In this document: positions 11,429 through 25,099 of the stretch, one piece after another
How the letters are laid out: every line of letters starts with the position of its first letter
Position numbering within the stretch: position 1 is the first letter of the stretch
Assembly (NCBI GenBank): GCA_028641055.1
Contig: CM054062.1
Coordinates: forward strand, 177,013,664-177,077,663
Source of the DNA: Alopecurus myosuroides
Taxonomy: Eukaryota; Streptophyta; Magnoliopsida; Poales; Poaceae
Reading direction: 5' to 3'
Length of the DNA stretch: 64,000 nucleotides
Notes under the pieces: generated by a model
Told to the model about the DNA's origin: nothing
Database searches by the model: none
What the model saw: only the letters and a program-made list of their open reading frames with translations
Position numbers and translations under genes: made by a program

Positions 11429-14400
11429 ACAACTACCTATTTCATCAGAGATACACCAAGAGTTTCTCAATATTCAAGCCCTAGATACGAACGGTCATGC
11501 CGGGAGTCTTGATTTTTTCATGAAACCGACTTAGACAATTCCAGAAAATTTAAAAAACCCCAAAATGATGCAAGACCTTCGCGTGGTGTCATTATATATG
11601 TCCTAGTATCCACCAAAAATAATAAACTTGGAATACGACAGTTGTGTTGAAAATATGTTCACATAAATGAGTGATCTCCTACGAACATTCTAGGGTTTCG
11701 GGCCAAATGACGGGTGTAATGGCCAAATCCGTGGCATAGTTTGTTTAAATATGCCCATATTCCACAAAAACCTGCATATTGGAAGCACGGACAATGTTCC
11801 CGAAGAAAATTTTCCTTTTCATTGAATAAGAAAACCATTTTCCATTCTCCGAGTGTGAAAAATGGCTTTTTTGTGAAGCACCAACCACAATATGTTGCAA
11901 AACATGGGAGCTGCATTTTTTGAAAATACTAGACCATGTTATATGCACAAATAACCAAATATTTTCCTCTGAAAAGGTTTTCATCCACCTCTTTTGAAAA
12001 ACACAAGTGTCTGCCGATTCAGATGGAAACAGGTCAAATTTGAACTACAGGTGCCTCATAGTTTGCTCATGATTTTTGGAAAAAATCATTTTTAGGTACA
12101 CAACTACCTATTTCATCAGAGATACACCAAGAGTTTCTCAATATTCAAGCCCTAGCTACGAACGGTCATGCCCGGCGTCTTGACTTTTTCATGAAACCGA
12201 CTTAGAAAATTCGGGAAACTTTAAAAAACCCCAAAATGATGCAAGACCTTCGCGTGGTGTAATTATATATGTCCTAGTATCCACCAAAAATAATAAACTT
12301 GGAATACGACAGTTGTGTTGAAAATATGTTCACATAAATGAGCTATCTCCTACGAACATTCTATGGTTTCGGGCCAAATGACGGGTGTAATGGCCAAATC
12401 CGTGGCATAGTTTGTTTAAATATGCCCATATTCCACACAAACATGCATATTGGAAGAACGGACAATGTTCCCGAAGAAAGTTTTCCTTCTCATTGAATAA
12501 AAAAACCATTTTCCATTCTCCGAGTGTGAAAAATGGTTTTTTTTTTTGTGAAGCACCAACCACAAATATGTTGCAAAACCTGAGAGCTGCATTTTTTGAA
12601 AATACTAGACCATGTTATATGCACAAATAATATTTTCCTCTGAAAAGGTTTTCATCCACCTCTTTAAAAAACACAAGTTTCTGGCGATTCAGATGGAAAC
12701 GGGTCAAATTTGAACTACAGGTGCCTCGTAGTTTGCTCATGATTTTTGGAAAAATCATTTTTAGGTACACAACTATCTATTTCATCAGAGATACACCAAG
12801 AGTTTCTCAATATTCAAGCCCTAGCTACGAACAGTCATGCCCGACGTCTTGACTTTTTCATGAAACCGACTTAGAAAATTCGGGAAAATTTAAAAAACCC
12901 CAAAATGATGCAAGACCTTCGCGTGGTGTCATTATATATGGCCTAGTATCCACCAAAAATAATAAACTTGGAATAAGACAGTTGTGTTGAAAATATGTTC
13001 ACATAAATGAGCTATCTCCTACGAACATTCTATGGTTTCGGGCCAAATGACGGGTGTAATGGCCAAATCCGTGGCATAGTTTGTTTAAATATGCCCATAT
13101 TCCACACAAGCATGCATATTGGAAGCACGGACAATGTTCCCGAAGAAAGTTTTCCTTTTCATTGAATAAAAAAAACCATTTTCCATTCTCCGAGTGTGTA
13201 AAATGGCTTTTTTTGTGAAGCACCAACCACAAATATGTTGCAAAACCTGGGAGCTGCATTTTTTTGAAAATACTAGACCATGTTATATGCACAAATAACC
13301 AATTATTTTCCTCTGAAAAGGTTTTCATCCACCACTTTTGAAAAACACAAGTTTCTGCCGATTTAGATGGAAACGGGTCAAATTTGAACTACAGGTGCCT
13401 CGTAGTTTGCTCATGATTTTTGGAAAAAATCATTTTTAGGTACACAACTACCTATTTCATCAGAGATACACCAAGAGTTTCTCAATATTCAAGCCCTAGC
13501 TACGAACGGTCATGCCCGGCGTCTTGATTTTTTCATGAAATCGACTTAGAAAATTCCCGAAAATTTAAAAAACCCCAAAATGATGCAAGACCTTCGCGTG
13601 GTGTCATTATATATGTCCTAGTATCCACCAAAAATAATAAACTTGGAATACGACAGTTGTGTTGAAAATATGTTCACATAAATGAGCTATCTCCTACGAA
13701 CATTCTAGGGTTTCGGGCCAAATGACGAGTCTAATGGCCAAATCCGTGGCATAGTTTGTTTAAATATGCCCATATTCCACACAAACATGCATATTGGAAG
13801 CACAGACAATGTTCCCGAAGAAAGTTTTCCTTTTTATTGAATAAAAAAACCATTTTCCATTCTCCGAGTGTGAAAAATGGCTTTTTTTGTGAAGCACCAA
13901 CCACAAATATGTTGCAAAACCTGGCAGCTGCATTTCTTGAAAATACTAGACCATTTTATATGCACAAATAACCAATTATTTTCCTCTGAAAAGGTTTTCA
14001 TCCACCTCTTTTGAAAAACACAAGTTTCTGCCGATTTAGATGGAAACGGGTCAAATTTGAACTGCAGGTGCCTCGTAGTTTGCTCATGATTTTTGGAAAA
14101 AAACATTTTTAGGTACACAACTACCTATTACATCAGAGATACACCAAGAGTTTCTCAATATTCAAGCCCTAGCTACGAACGGTCATGCCCGGCGTCTTGA
14201 CTTTTTCATGAAACCGACTTAGAAAATTCGTGAAAATTTAAAAAACCCCAAAATGATGCAAGACGTTCGCGTGGTGTCATTATATATGTCCTAGTATCCA
14301 CCAAAAATAATAAACTTGGAATACGACAGTTGTGTTGAAAATATGTTCACATAAATGAGCTATCTCCTACGTACATTCTAGGGTTTCGGGCCAAATGACG

Positions 14401-17400
14401 GGTGTAATGGCCAAATCCGTGGCATAGTTTGTTTAAATATGCCCATATTGCACACAAACATGCATATTGGAAGCATGTACAATGTTCCCGAAGAAAGTTT
14501 TCCTTTTCATTGAATAAAAAAACCATTTTCCATTCTCCGAGTTTGAAAAAATGGCTTTTTTGTGAAGCACCAACCACAAATATGTTACAAAACCTCGGAG
14601 TTGCATTTTTTGAAAATACTAGACCATGTTATATGCACAAATAAACAAATATTTTCCTCTGAAAAGGTTTTCATCCACCTCTTTTGAAAAACACAAGTGT
14701 CTGCCGATTCAGATGGAAACGGGTCAAATTTGAACTACAGGTGCCTCATAGTTTGCTCATGATTTTTGGAAAAAAATCATTTTTAGGTACACAACTACCT
14801 ATTTCATCAGAGATACACCAAGAGTTTCTCAATATTCAAGCCCTAGCTACGAACGGTCATGCCCGGCGTCTTGACTTTTTCATGAAACCGACTTAGAAAA
14901 TTCGAGAAAATTTAAAAAACCCCAAAATGATGCAAGACCTTCGCGTGGTGTCATTATATATGTCCTAGTATCCACCAAAAATAATAAACTTGGAATAAGA
15001 CGGTTGTGTTGAAAATATGTTCACATAAATGAGCTATCTCCTACGAACATTCTATGGTTTCGGGCCAAATGACGGGTGTAATGGCCAAATCCGTGGCATA
15101 CTTTGTTTAAATATGCCCATATTCCACACAAACATGCATACTGGAAGCACGGACAATGTTCCCGAAGAAAGTTTTCCTTTTCATTGAATAAAAAAACCAT
15201 TTTCCATTCTCCGAGTGTGAAAAATGGCTTTTTTTTTGTGAAGCACCAACCACAAATATGTTGCAAAACCTGGGAGCTGCATTTTTTGAAAATACTAGAC
15301 CATGTTATATGCACAAATAACCAATTATTTTCCTCTGAAAAGGTTTTCATCCACCTCTTTTGAAAAACACAATGTTCTGCCGATTCAGATGGAAACGGGT
15401 CAAATTTGAACTACAGGTGCCTCGTAGTTTGCTCATGATTTTTTGGAAAAAATCATTTTTAGGTACACAACTACCTATTTCATCAGAGATACACCAAGAG
15501 TTTCTCAATATTCAAGCCCTAGCTACGAACGGTCATGCCCGACGTCTTGACTTTTTCATGAAACCGACTTAGAAATTTCCAGAAAATTTAAAAAACCCCA
15601 ATCTGATGCAAGACCTTCGCGTGGTGTCATTATATATGTCCTAGTATCCACAAAAAATAATAAACTTGGAATACGACAGTTGTGTTGAAAATATGTTCAC
15701 ATAAATGAGCTATCTCCTACGAACATTCTATGGTTTCGGGCCAAATGACGGGTGTAATGGCCAAATCCGTGGCATAGTTTGTTTAAATATGCCCATATTC
15801 CACACAAACATGCATATTGGAAGCACGAACAATGTTCCCGAAGAAAGTTTTCCTTTTCATTGAATAAAAAAACCATTTTCCATTCTCCGAGTGTGAAAAA
15901 TGGCTTTTTTTGTGAAGCACCAACCACAAATATGTTGCAAAACCTGGGAGGTGCATTTTTTGAAAATACTAGATCATGTTATATGCACAAATAACCAATT
16001 ATTTTCCTCTGAAAAGGTTTTCATCCACCACTTTTAAAAAACACAAGTTTCTGCCGATTCAGCTGGAAACGGGTCAAATTTGAACTACAGGTGCCTCGTA
16101 ATTTGCTCATGATTTTTTGGAAAAAATCATTTTTAGGTACACAACTACCTATTTCATCAGAGATACACCAAGAGTTTCTCAATATTCAAGCCCTAGCTAC
16201 GAACGGTCATGCCCGTCGTCTTGATTTTTTCATGAAACAGACTTAGAAAATTCCAGAAAATTTAAAAAACCCCAAAATGATGCAAGACCTTCGCGTGGTG
16301 TCATTATATATGTCCTAGTATCCACCAAAAATAATAAACTTGGAATACGACAGTTGTGTTGAAAATATGTTCACATAAATGAGCTATCTCCTACGAACAT
16401 TCTAGGGTTTCGGGCCAAATGACGGGTGTAATGGCCAAATCCATGGCATAGTTTGTTTAAATATGCCCATATTCTACACAAACAAGCATATTGGAAGCAC
16501 GTACAATGTTCCCGAAGAAAGTTTTCCTTTTCATTGAATAAAAAAACCAGTTTCCATTCTCCGAGTGTGAAAAATGGCTTTTTTTGTGAAGCACCAACCA
16601 CAAATTTGTTGCAAAACTTGGGAGCTGCATTTTTTGAAAATACTAGACCATGTTATATGCACAAATAACCAAATATTTTCCTCTGAAAAGGTTTCCATCC
16701 ACCTCTTTTGAAAAACACAAGTTTCTGCCGATTTAGATGGAAACGGGTCAAATTTGAACTATAGGTGCCTCGTAGTTTGATCATGATTTTTGGAAAAAAA
16801 TCATTTTTAGGTACACAACTACCTATTTCATCAGAGATACACCAAGAGTTTCTCAATATTCAAGCCCTAGCTACGAACGGTCATGCTCGGCGTCTTGACT
16901 TTTTCATGAAACCGACTTAGAAAATTCCAGAAAATTTAAAAAACCCCAAAATGATGCAAGACCTACGCGTGGTGTCATTATATATGTCCTAGTATCCACC
17001 AAAAATAATAAACTTGGAATAGGACAATTGTGTTGAAAATATGTTCACATAAATGAGCTATCTCCTACGAACATTCTATGGTTTCGGGCCAAATGACGGG
17101 TGTAATGGCCAAATCTGTGGCATAATTTGTTTAAATATGCCCATATTCCACACAAACATGCATACTGGAAGCACGGACAATGTTCCCGAAGAAAGTTTTC
17201 CTTTTCATTGAATAAAAAAACCATTTTCCATTCTCCGAGTGTGAAAAATGGCTTTTTTTTTGTGAAGCACCAACCACAAATATGTTGCAAAACCTGGGAG
17301 CTGCATTTTTTGAAAATACTAGACCATGTTATATGCACAAATAACCAATTATTTTCCTCTGAAAAGGTTTTCATCCACCTCTTTTGAAAAACACAAGTTT

Positions 17401-20400
17401 CTGCCGATTCAGATGGAAACGGGTCAAATTTGAACTACAGGTGCCTCGTAGTTTGCTCATGATTTTTTGGAAAAAATCATTTTTAGGTACACAACTACCT
17501 ATTTCATCAGAGATACACCAAGAGTTTCTCAATATTCAAGCCCTAGCTACGAACGGTCATGCCCGACGTCTTGACTTTTTCATGAAACCGACTTAGAAAT
17601 TTCCAGAAAATTTAAAAAACCCCAATCTGATGCAAGACCTTCGCGTGGTGTCATTATATATGTCCTAGTATCCACAAAAAATAATAAACTTGGAATACGA
17701 CAGTTGTGTTGAAAATATGTTCACATAAATGAGCTATCTCCTACGAACATTCTATGGTTTCGGGCCAAATGACGGGTGTAATGGCCAAATCCGTGGCATA
17801 GTTTGTTTAAATATGCCCATATTCCACACAAACATGCATATTGGAAGCACGAACAATGTTCCCGAAGAAAGTTTTCCTTTTCATTGAATAAAAAAACCAT
17901 TTTCCATTCTCCGAGTGTGAAAAATGGCTTTTTTTGTGAAGCACCAACCACAAATATGTTGCAAAACCTGGGAGGTGCATTTTTTGAAAATACTAGATCA
18001 TGTTATATGCACAAATAACCAATTATTTTCCTCTGAAAAGGTTTTCATCCACCACTTTTAAAAAACACAAGTTTCTGCCGATTCAGCTGGAAACGGGTCA
18101 AATTTGAACTACAGGTGCCTCGTAATTTGCTCATGATTTTTTGGAAAAAATCATTTTTAGGTACACAACTACCTATTTCATCAGAGATACACCAAGAGTT
18201 TCTCAATATTCAAGCCCTAGCTACGAACGGTCATGCCCGTCGTCTTGATTTTTTCATGAAACAGACTTAGAAAATTCCAGAAAATTTAAAAAACCCCAAA
18301 ATGATGCAAGACCTTCGCGTGGTGTCATTATATATGTCCTAGTATCCACCAAAAATAATAAACTTGGAATACGACAGTTGTGTTGAAAATATGTTCACAT
18401 AAATGAGCTATCTCCTACGAACATTCTAGGGTTTCGGGCCAAATGACGGGTGTAATGGCCAAATCCATGGCATAGTTTGTTTAAATATGCCCATATTCTA
18501 CACAAACAAGCATATTGGAAGCACGTACAATGTTCCCGAAGAAAGTTTTCCTTTTCATTGAATAAAAAAACCAGTTTCCATTCTCCGAGTGTGAAAAATG
18601 GCTTTTTTTGTGAAGCACCAACCACAAATTTGTTGCAAAACTTGGGAGCTGCATTTTTTGAAAATACTAGACCATGTTATATGCACAAATAACCAAATAT
18701 TTTCCTCTGAAAAGGTTTCCATCCACCTCTTTTGAAAAACACAAGTTTCTGCCGATTTAGATGGAAACGGGTCAAATTTGAACTATAGGTGCCTCGTAGT
18801 TTGATCATGATTTTTGGAAAAAAATCATTTTTAGGTACACAACTACCTATTTCATCAGAGATACACCAAGAGTTTCTCAATATTCAAGCCCTAGCTACGA
18901 ACGGTCATGCTCGGCGTCTTGACTTTTTCATGAAACCGACTTAGAAAATTCCAGAAAATTTAAAAAACCCCAAAATGATGCAAGACCTACGCGTGGTGTC
19001 ATTATATATGTCCTAGTATCCACCAAAAATAATAAACTTGGAATAGGACAATTGTGTTGAAAATATGTTCACATAAATGAGCTATCTCCTACGAACATTC
19101 TATGGTTTCGGGCCAAATGACGGGTGTAATGGCCAAATCTGTGGCATAATTTGTTTAAATATGCCCATATTCCACACAAACATGCATATTGGAAGCACGG
19201 ACAATGTTCCCGAAGAAAGTTTTCCTTTTCATTGAATAAAAAAAACCATTTTCCATTCTCCGAGTGTGAAAAATGGCTTTTTTTGTGAAGCACCAACCAC
19301 AAATATGTTGCAAAACCTGGGAGCTGCATTTTTAAAAATACTAGACCATGTTATTTGCACAAATAACCAATTATTTTCCTCTAAAAAGGTTTTCATCCAC
19401 CTCTTTTGAAAAACACAAGTTTCTGCCGATTCAGATGGAAATGGGTGAAATTTGAATTACAGTTGCCTCGTAGTTTGCTCATGATTTTTGGAAAAAATCA
19501 TTTTTAGGTACACAACTACCTATTTCATCATAGATACACCAAGAGTTTCTCAATATTCAAGCCCTAGCTACGAACGGTCATGCCCGGCGTCTTGACTTTT
19601 TCATGAAACCGACTTAGAAAATTCCAGAAAATTTAAAAAACCCCAAAATGATGCAAGACCTTCGCGTGGTGTCATTATATATGTCCTAGTATCTACAAAA
19701 AATAATAAACTTGGAATAAGACGGTTGTGTTGAAAATATGTTCACATAAATGAGCTATCTCCTACGAACATTCTATGGTTTCGGGCCAAATGACGGGTGT
19801 AATGGCCAAATCCGTGGCATAGTTTGTTTGAGTATGCCCATATTCCACACAAACATGCATATTGGAAGCACGTACAATGTTCCTGAAGAAAGTTTTCCTT
19901 TTCATTGAATAAAAAAACCATTTTCCATTCTCCGAGTGTGAAAAATGACTTTTTTGTGAAGCACCAACCACAAATATGTTGCAAAACCTGGGAGCTCCAT
20001 TTTTTGAAAATACTAGACCATGTTATATGCACAAATAACCAAATATTTTACTCTGAAAGGGTTTTCATCCACCTCTTTTGAAAAACACAAGTTTCTGCCG
20101 ATTCAGATGGAAACAAGTCAAATTAGAACTACAGGTGCCTCGTAGTTTGTTCATGATTTTTGGAAAAAATCATTTTTAGGTACACAACTGCCTATTTCAT
20201 TAGAGATACACTAAGAGTTTCTCATTATTCAAGCCCTAGCTACGAACGGCCATGTCCGACGTCTTGACTTTTTCATGAAACCGACTTAGAAAATTCCAGA
20301 AAATTTAAAAAAACCCATAATGATGCAAGACCTTCGTGTGGTGTCATTATATATGTCCTAGTATCCACCAAAAATAATAAACTTGGAATACGACAGTTGT

Positions 20401-23400
20401 GTTGAAAATATGTTCTCATAAATGAGCTATCTCCTTCGAACATTCTATGGTTTAGGGCCAAATGACGGGTGTAATGGCCAAATCCGTGGCATAGTTTGTT
20501 TAAATATGCCCATATTCCACAAAAACATGCATATTGGAAGCATGGACAATGTTCCCGAAGAAAGTTTTCCTTTTCATCGAATAAAAAAACCACTTTCCAT
20601 TCTCCGAGTGTGAAAAATGCCTTTTTTTGTGAAGCACCAACCACAAATATGTTGCAAAACCTGGGAGCTGCAGTTTTTGAAAATACTAGACCATGTTATA
20701 TGCACAAATAACATATTATTTTCCTCTGAAAAGGTTTTCATCCCCCTCTTTTGAAAAACACAAGTTTCTGACGATTCAGGTGGAAACGGGTCAAATTTGA
20801 ACTACAGGTGCCTCGTAGTTCTCTCATGATTTTTGGAAAAAATCATTATTAGGTACACAACTACCTATTTCATCAGAGATACACCAAGAGTTTCTCAATA
20901 TTCAAGCCCTAGCTACGAACGGTCATGCCCGGCGTCTTGACTTTTTCATGAAACCGACTTAGAAAATTCCACAAAATTTAAAAAACCCCAAAATGATGCA
21001 AGACCTTCGCGTGGTGTCATTATATATGTCCTAGTATCCACCAAAAATAATAAACTTGGAATACGACAGTTGTGTTAAAAATATGTTCACATAAATGAGC
21101 TATCTCCTATGAACATTCTAGGGTTTCGGGCCAAATGACGGGTGTAATGGCCAAATCCATGGCATAGTTTATTTAAATATGCCCATATTCCACACAAACA
21201 TGCATATTGAAAGCACGTACAATATTCCCGAAGAAAGTTTTCCTTTTCATTGAATAAAAAAACCATTTTCCATTCTCCGAGTGTGAAAAATGGCTTTTTT
21301 GTGAAGCACCAACCAAAAATATGTTGCAAAAGCTGGGAGCTGCATTTTTTTGAAAATACTAGACCATGTTATATGCACAAATAACCAAATATTTTCCTCT
21401 GAAAAGGTTTTCATCCACCTCTTTTGAAAAACACAAGTTTCTGCCGATTCAGATGGAAATAGGTCAAATTTGAACTACATGTGCCTCGTAGTTTGCTCAT
21501 GATTTTTGGAAAAAAATCATTTTTAGGTACACAACTACCTATTTCATCAGAGATACACCAAGAGTTTCTCAATATTCAAGCCCTAGCTACGAACGGTCAT
21601 GCCCGGCGTCTTGACTTTTTCATGAAACCGACTTAGAAAATTCCAGAAAATTTAAACATCCCCAAAATGATGCAAGACCTTCACGTGGTGTCATTATATA
21701 TGTCCTAGTATCCACCAAAAATAATAAACTTGGAATTAGACAGTTGTGTTGAAAATATGTTCACATAAATGAGCTATCTCCTACGAACATTCTATGGTTT
21801 CGGGCCAAATGACGGGTGTAATGGCCAAATCCGTGGCATAGTTTCTTTAAATATGCCCATATTCCACACAAACATGCATATTGGAAGCACGGACAATGTT
21901 CCCGAAGAAAGTTTTCCTTTTCATTGAATAAAAAAACCATTTTCCATTCTCCGAGTGTGAAAAATGGCTTTTTTGTGAAGCACCAACCACATATATGTTG
22001 CAAAACCTAGGAGCTGCATTTTTCGAAAATACTAGACCATGTTATATACACAAATAACCAATTATTTTCCTGTGAAAAGGTTTTCATCCACCTCTTTTGA
22101 AAAACACAAGTTTCTGCCGATTCAGATGGAAATGGGTCAACTTTGAACTACAGGTGCCTCGTAGTTTGCTCATGATTTTTGGAAAAAATAATTTTTAGGT
22201 ACACAACTACCTATTTCATCAGAGATACACCAAGAGTTTCTCAATATTCAAGCCCTAGCTACGTACGGTCATGGCCGGCGTCTTGACTTTTTCATGAAAC
22301 CCACTTAGAAAATTCCAGAAAATTTAAAAAACCCCCAAAATGATTCAAGACCTTCGCGTGGTGTCATTATATATGTCCTAGTATCCACCAAAAATAATAA
22401 ACTTGAATATGTACAGTTGTGTTGAAAATATGTTCACATAAATGAGCTATCTCCTACGAACATTCTATGGTTTCGGGCCAAATGACGGGTGTAATGGCCA
22501 AATCCGTGGCATAGTTTGTTTAAATATGCCCATATTCCACAAAAACATGCATATTGGAAGCACGGACAATATTCCCAAAGAAAGTTTTCCTTTTCATTGA
22601 ATAAAAAAACCATTTTCCATTCTCCGAGTGTGAAAAATGGCTTTTTTTGTGAAACACCAACCACAAATATGTTGCAAAACCTGGGAGCTGCATTTTTTGA
22701 AAATACTAGACCATGTTATATGCACATACAACCAATTATTTTCCGCTGAAAAGGTTTTCATCCACCACTTTTGAAAAACACAAGTTTCTGCCGATTCAGA
22801 TGGAAACGGGTCAAATTAGAACTACAGGTGCCTCGTAGTTTGTTCATGATTTTTGGAAAAAATAATTTTTAGGTACACAACTGCATATTTCATTAGAGAT
22901 ACACAAAGAGTTTCTCAATATTCAAGCCCTATCTACGAACGGCCATGCCCGACGTCTTGACTTTTTCATGAAACCGACTTAGAAAATTCCAGAAAATTTA
23001 AAGAACCCCATAATGATGCAAGACCTTCGTGTGGTGTCATTATATATGTCCTAGTATCCACCAAAAATAATAAACTTGGAATACGACCGTTGTGTTGAAA
23101 ATATGTTCTCATAAATGAGCTATGTCCTACGAACATTCTATGGTTTCGGGCCAAATGACGGGTGTAATGGCCAAATCCGTGGCATAGTTTGTTTAAATAT
23201 GCCCATATTCCACAAAAACATGCATATTGGAAGCACGGACAATGTTCCCGAAGAAAGTTTTCCTTTTCATCGAATAAAAAAACCACTTTCCATTCTCCGA
23301 GTGTGAAAAATGGCTTTTTTTGTGAAGCACCAACCACAAATATGTTGCAAAACCTGGGAGCTGTAGTTTTTGAAAATACTAGACCATGTTATATGCACAA

Positions 23401-23817
23401 ATAACATATTATTTTCCTCTGAAAAGGTTTTCATCCACCTCTTTTTAAAAACACAAGTTTCTGACGATTCAGGTGGAAACGGGTCAAATTTGAACTACAA
23501 GTGCCTCGTAGTTTGCTCATTTTTTGGTACACAACTACCTATTTCATCAGAGATACACCAAGAGTTTCTCAATATTCAAGCCCTAGCTACGAACGGTCAT
23601 GCCCAGCGTCTTGACTTTTTCATGAAACCGACTTAGAAAATTCCAGAAAAATTAAAAAAGCCCAAAATAATGCAAGACCTTCGCGTGTTGTCATTATATA
23701 TGTCCTAGTATCCACCAAAAATAATAAAGTTGGAATACTACAGTTGTGTTGAAAATATGTTCACATAAATGAGCTATCTCCTACGAACATTCTAGGGTTT
23801 CGGGCCAAATGACGAGA
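11429..23817. repeat. 672-bp satellite array, block C
   Basis: About 18.4 monomers of the same satellite in the same orientation. Phase markers lie at 11659, 12330, 12999, 13674, 14347, 15021, 15697, 16371, 17045, 17721, 18395, 19069, 19742, 20414, 21087, 21761, 22434, 23107 and 23761. Monomers are 670-676 bp except 23107-23760 (654 bp), where the A/T dyad is missing at about 23518-23530. The block contains a near-perfect three-monomer tandem duplication (separate entry) and a looser four-monomer correspondence. Monomer 20.1-20.8 kb resembles 22.8-23.5 kb at an offset of about 2693 bp, sharing AAATTAGAACTACAGG, GTAGTTTGTTCATG and CATTAGAGATACAC. No gene is visible. Confidence 0.95.
15110..19157. 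repeat. Three-monomer tandem duplication (2 x 2024 bp)
   Basis: The sequence from about 15110 to 17133 is repeated at about 17134 to 19157 with a constant offset of 2024 bp (three monomers). Private variants recur in phase, such as CCCCAATCTGATGC (15596 and 17620), CTTTTAAAAAACAC (16031 and 18055), CATGAAACAGACTTAG (16230 and 18254) and ATTCTACACAAACAAGC (16471 and 18495). The only difference I saw is ACAATGTTCTG at 15368 against ACAAGTTTCTG at 17392. The middle junction lies between about 17125 and 17165. There the sequence stops resembling the 19.1-kb monomer (CTGTGGCATAATTTG) and starts resembling the 15.1-kb monomer (CATACTGGAAGC). This is the signature of one recent unequal exchange in register. 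An assembly duplication is the alternative. Confidence 0.9.
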
Positions 23818-24439
23818 TGTAACATCCCAAGTATGAAAATGTCCCTTAGAATGTTTGATTTCTTGTTTAATTAAAGTATTGCATCATGTCATCATATTGC
23901 TTTCATGTGTGGATTCTCAAAATTCAACTAAATTCAAATCACTTATGTTTTCACACTTGGTCTGTTACAACCTTTTCAAATAAAATAATCTAATCTAATA
24001 AGTTATTTGTTTTCCATAAATTTGAATTTGCAACAATTAATTTGGTGGAATTTCAAACCTTTTCAATTACGCAAAATTCACTCAAATTCATTTGAATTTC
24101 AAATAGCAACAAAAAATTGAGATTTTGAAAAAAAAAAATTGTGCAGCTGGGCATTTTGAATTCCCAAGGCATAGGAAATTATTTCATGATTTTCTGACTT
24201 GAAAAACTACCTCAAATTCCTTTTCTAATTTCCTTTTTTTACAAAAAAAAAGAGAGCAAAAATAAAAATAAAACAATACACAAGGGAGAGAGAGACAGCA
24301 GGCCATTTTTTCCCTTTTTCTCCTCAGCCCATCACCACCCAAACCCCCCTTTTGGCCCGATACCCCCCTCGTGCCTTCTTCCACCTCTGTACGGATTGCA
24401 TCGCAGCTATCCACGTAGCAGAGACCAAGGGGGAACGGC

Positions 24440-24600
24440 CACCATCCTCTCCCCCCTCCCTATAACTCGACCTCCAAACCCTAGGGTTCCCCTACCCCTC
24501 TTCTTTTCCCTCCTTCTTCCTCTCCGCCTCCAATCTCTCCCTTCCCTCTGCTCTCTCTTCTCTCTGCTACTCTGTAACTGAACACCTGAACCTACCGAAT
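24440..24600 (+). promoter_or_regulatory. Possible LTR promoter: TATAA-like word, telo-box, CT tract
   Basis: CCCTATAACTCGACC (TATAA at 24461-24465) is followed 11 bp later by AAACCCTAGGG (24476-24486), which contains the plant telo-box AAACCCTA, and then by a long polypyrimidine tract. TATA plus telo-box plus CT tract is a known layout in promoters of plant growth-related genes. The same series occurs in the right LTR near 29700-29790. No transcription start is demonstrable from sequence, so this remains a candidate. Confidence 0.35.
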
Positions 24601-25039
24601 TTTCCTCCTTTTGGCTCCGGTGAACGCCGGCCGTCGAGGGCCCCTCCGGCCGCGGTGAGGGCGGGAATGGAGCCGCCCCACCGCGGGCTCCCTCCTCATC
24701 ACCTCGGCGAGGGCCGGGAGGCCTCATGTCGCCGCCGCCGTCGCCTCCTTTCCGCCGGTCGCCACCCCTGCTCCATCCCTGTCCGACCCGTCCTCCTCCA
24801 TCGACCGCTCGGGTGAGCCCCCTTCCCCTCCTTCCCCCTCGTCTCTCCTCTCACCCTTGGCCGCATCCCCCCCCACAGCGCCTCCACACGGCGCCCCTCC
24901 GGCCACCGCGAGCGATCTGCCGGCGACCATCCATAGTCGCTGTCCGCTCGGGTTCAGTAGCGAACTGAATAAAATTCAGTTAAGACCCGCGGCCACACCT
25001 CATACCCCCCAACCCCCCTTGTGTCAACGAAATTCAGCA

Positions 25040-25099
25040 CACCCCAGTGGTTCTGCAACCAGCGCGCGCAGGCAGAGGTCAGGGGTTCGATCCCCCCTG
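25040..25099 (+). other. tRNA-like patch with B-box in 5' LTR
   Basis: GGTTCGATCCC at 25084-25094 fits the B-box consensus. A six-pair stem CAGGGG/CCCCTG (25080-25085 with 25094-25099) closes an 8-nt loop, resembling a tRNA T-arm. A D-loop-like GTGGTT has its GG at 25049, exactly 35 nt upstream of the B-box. The acceptor arms do not pair. The right LTR has the same patch with one base changed in the stem. Confidence 0.45.

Noticed and set aside
15021..15350. Recurrent minus-strand frame of up to 109 codons, and plus-strand frames of 70-86 codons, in most satellite monomers
   Set aside because: The frames overlap on both strands, are broken in many monomers by changes in A or T run length, and show no domain or codon-biased conservation. 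They are what an old A/T-rich repeat gives by chance, copied many times.
15720..15750. CENP-B-box-like word TTTCGGGCCAAATGACGGG in the monomers
   Set aside because: The core TTCG, A and CGGG are all present, but the gap between A and CGGG is five bases instead of two, so it does not meet the 17-bp consensus. Plants also lack a clear CENP-B box system.
25040..25099. A functional tRNA gene
   Set aside because: T-arm and D-loop words are present, but the acceptor stem does not pair and no anticodon arm can be drawn with confidence.
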